A DNA stretch of 64,000 nt from NCBI GenBank assembly GCA_019359515.1, contig JAHHHC010000008.1, forward strand, positions 62,001 through 126,000. The letters are read 5' to 3'. This document shows positions 62,614 through 64,000 of the stretch, in pieces; positions within the stretch are counted from its first letter, which is position 1; each line of letters begins with the position of its first letter. Origin of the DNA: Desmonostoc vinosum HA7617-LM4 (GTDB lineage: Bacteria > Cyanobacteriota > Cyanobacteriia > Cyanobacteriales > Nostocaceae). The notes below the pieces were generated by a model. That model saw only the letters and a list, made by a program, of their open reading frames with translations. It was not told the origin of the DNA and searched no databases. A program made the translations under genes and the position numbers.

Positions 62614-62741
62614 ACAGGTGTAGGTATTTTACATTCAATCCGAAAAAGCCTATTTTTCCGTTCCGAAATCTTTCTGTGCGTCCCCACGTCCCCCCGTCCC
62701 CGCGTCAATCAAAACGCAAAATATTAAAAACCTACACCTGT
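62614..62741. mobile_element. 128-bp MITE-like element with ACAGGTGTAGGT ends
   Basis: ACAGGTGTAGGT (left) and ACCTACACCTGT (right) are a perfect 12-bp inverted pair. Inside are GAAAAAGCCTATTTTTCCG and GTCCCCGCGTCAATCAAAAC. Related to 58042-58259 and 59537-59656. Confidence 0.8.
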
Positions 62742-62843
62742 CAGCCCTGCCCTAAAAGCGATGGTATGTTTATTTAGAAGTCCCTAAGCAGTCGGTAAAA
62801 TGAGTGTGTCGGTAATAAAAAAACGCCTCAGTAGTCAAACTTT

Positions 62844-63365
62844 ATGCTCACAACAGCTGACTTTATTCAATACACCCAATGGTCTGGTATCGCTACCTTG
62901 GTACTTGCAGCCCTGGCAGTCTTGGGTTTTATTCTTAAGTGGGGTATCCGCTTTCGGCTAGTGGGTACGACAGGCTTTATGGTGGTTTTAACAAGTGGTT
63001 TATTTGCACTGTCTTTGGTTCCTTTGAGCCGTACTGTGGTTCCAGGAGCTGTGAAGTTTACACGAGTTTATGATAATGGTTCTACACAAACAGTAATTGC
63101 CATAGCACCAACAATTACTCCCACACAGTTAGAAGCAACTCTGCGGCAAGCAGCCATTAATCTCTATTCTCCTGGCCGTTTAGGTATGCGCGGCGACAAT
63201 CAATTAACAATTCGTGCCCGTGCCATTACTCACCCAGAACCAGGGATTTCTATACCAGTTTACCTGGGCCAAGTGAAGCGATCGCTCATTGCCCGTGAAG
63301 ATGCTCAAATGTCCATTGAAATTTATCCTGACAAGTTTGCTCAACTGCCAAAGCCTACTGCTTAG
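62844..63365 (+). CDS. ycf51: Ycf51-like membrane protein
   Basis: 173 residues conserved among cyanobacteria and red-algal plastids. MLTTADFIQYTQWSGIATLV is the usual start. Two membrane helices (TLVLAALAVLGFILKWG and TTGFMVVLTSGLFALSLVPL) are followed by a soluble beta domain (GAVKFTRVYDNGSTQTVIAI, then LRQAAINLYSPGRLG). Function unknown. ATG 62844 is firm. It is preceded by the MITE and followed by low-complexity DNA. Confidence 0.85.
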   Translation: MLTTADFIQYTQWSGIATLVLAALAVLGFILKWGIRFRLVGTTGFMVVLTSGLFALSLVPLSRTVVPGAVKFTRVYDNGSTQTVIAIAPTITPTQLEATLRQAAINLYSPGRLGMRGDNQLTIRARAITHPEPGISIPVYLGQVKRSLIAREDAQMSIEIYPDKFAQLPKPTA

Positions 63366-63803
63366 GAGGGGATGAGGGGGATGAGGGAGAAATAACCATT
63401 CCCAATTCCCCATATACCAGCACAACAATTTTTTTTGTATTTACAGATACAGTAAATGCTATCTTTAGATTAAGATATTAAAACTTTCACGATTCCACAA
63501 GCATGTCGGTAATGGTTAACTTCAGTTGTCAGTGGTCAATGGAAAAACAACTCGCAAAAGACGATTGACAAATGACTATCCATCAACCATCGATAGCTTT
63601 GCCTGAGAAATCTAAGAGTGGTAATCTGATTTGATTATACGGTTATTTAAAATTTTGATAGTTCGGAATTTAAGGCTAATGGTCAGCAAGCTGACAGCCG
63701 CCTTGAAAGTCTAGCCATCCAAAAATTACTGTGGCAACAAGAATTCCTCACTATCAGTCTAATTTGATTAAGAAATGTCAAGATTTTTGGCAAACTAGAT
63801 GAT
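63366..63803. other. Gene-free stretch
   Basis: Starts with GAGGGGATGAGGGGGATGAG low complexity, then AT-rich DNA. No gene supported. GGTTAACTTCAGTTGTCAGTG near 63511 is a common cyanobacterial intergenic word. Confidence 0.5.
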
Positions 63804-64000
63804 ATGCCTAATAAATTTCCTACTCAAACCCCTAGTTTATTATCTGTCTTTACGGTTGCCCCAGCAAAGGTAATCCGTGGTTCTGGTGTGTTACAAGCAG
63901 CCACAGGAGAGATTGCTCGTTTGGGGAGTCGTCCTCTAATTGTGGCAGGTGATCGCACTCTGGCGATCGCCACAGAGAGTTTGCAACCTGCTCTAGAAAC
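63804..64000 (+). CDS. Iron-containing alcohol dehydrogenase / glycerol dehydrogenase-like protein, 3' end outside window
   Basis: Open from ATG 63804 to the edge, 65 full codons. It reads MPNKFPTQTPSLLSVF, then TVAPAKVIRGSGVLQAATGE and RPLIVAGDRTLAIA. The strand-helix pattern with R-G-x-G at the beginning and LIVAGDRT as the first NAD-domain strand matches the N-terminus of GldA-type dehydrogenases. Metal and nucleotide sites lie beyond the window, so substrate cannot be judged. Confidence 0.65.
   Translation, partial: MPNKFPTQTPSLLSVFTVAPAKVIRGSGVLQAATGEIARLGSRPLIVAGDRTLAIATESLQPALE

Overview
The window reads as a chromosome segment of a filamentous, heterocyst-type cyanobacterium (Nostocales-like). 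The evidence is very frequent HIP1 octamers (GCGATCGC), heptanucleotide (AATTCGT) tandem repeats, and typically cyanobacterial genes: the divisome gene ftn2/zipN, ycf51, class II Calvin-type aldolase, glgA, hemC, and GDYXXLXY/DUF2157 and DUF4912 proteins. The genus cannot be fixed from the sequence alone.

Layout. 1-8.4 kb: end of a metal ABC permease, a nucleotide-sugar epimerase, a TspO-like membrane protein, a membrane-anchored protein with a CARF-like domain, a TPR protein, an APH-like kinase, a decayed tnpB and an infC paralogue with an apparent AUC start. 8.7-26.7 kb: a type III-B CRISPR-Cas island. It has three arrays, all read on the + strand: CRISPR1 with 15 repeats, CRISPR2 with 12 and CRISPR3 with 10. 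Its genes are cas10/cmr2 without an HD domain, cmr3, cmr4, cmr5, a double-RAMP gene that looks like cmr6 joined to cmr1, a CARF-HEPN RNase, a WYL/TIGR03985-type protein, a reverse transcriptase and cas1 separated by a one-base frame change at an A9 run, and cas2. An M48 protease gene sits antisense inside the island. No cas6 is visible.

26.8-31.3 kb: an Rpn-type nuclease, then five closely spaced co-directional genes: NYN-domain protein, small coiled-coil membrane protein, ubiquitin-like beta-grasp protein, E2-like protein and a JAB-E1 fusion. This looks like a compact prokaryotic ubiquitin-like conjugation operon next to the CRISPR island, so the whole 8.7-31.3 kb stretch can be read as a defence island.

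31.5-64 kb: mostly housekeeping. It holds DUF6748 and DUF4912 proteins, an S41 peptidase pseudogene abutting an IS200/IS605-type tnpB element, ftn2, pdhA, an aldose-epimerase-like gene, tRNA-Lys(TTT), fba, a collagen-like secreted protein, a Ser/Thr kinase with two nearly identical PDZ domains, a truncated NrtB-like permease, a phosphodiester-glycosidase-like lipoprotein, a B12-type radical SAM protein, glgA, hemC, DUF3616, CHAD, GDYXXLXY/DUF2157, an RsmB-type rRNA methyltransferase, ycf51 and the start of an iron-containing alcohol dehydrogenase.

How it fits together. The Cas10 GGDD motif is intact, so cyclic oligoadenylate made on target recognition could activate the CARF-HEPN RNase and perhaps the distant membrane CARF-like protein. 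The RT-Cas1/Cas2 genes and the duplicated leaders suggest active or recently active spacer acquisition, possibly from RNA. Small mobile repeats (MITE-like elements, solo IS200/605 ends, palindromes) have repeatedly invaded the spaces between these genes. All functional statements are by recognition of motifs; no database search was possible.
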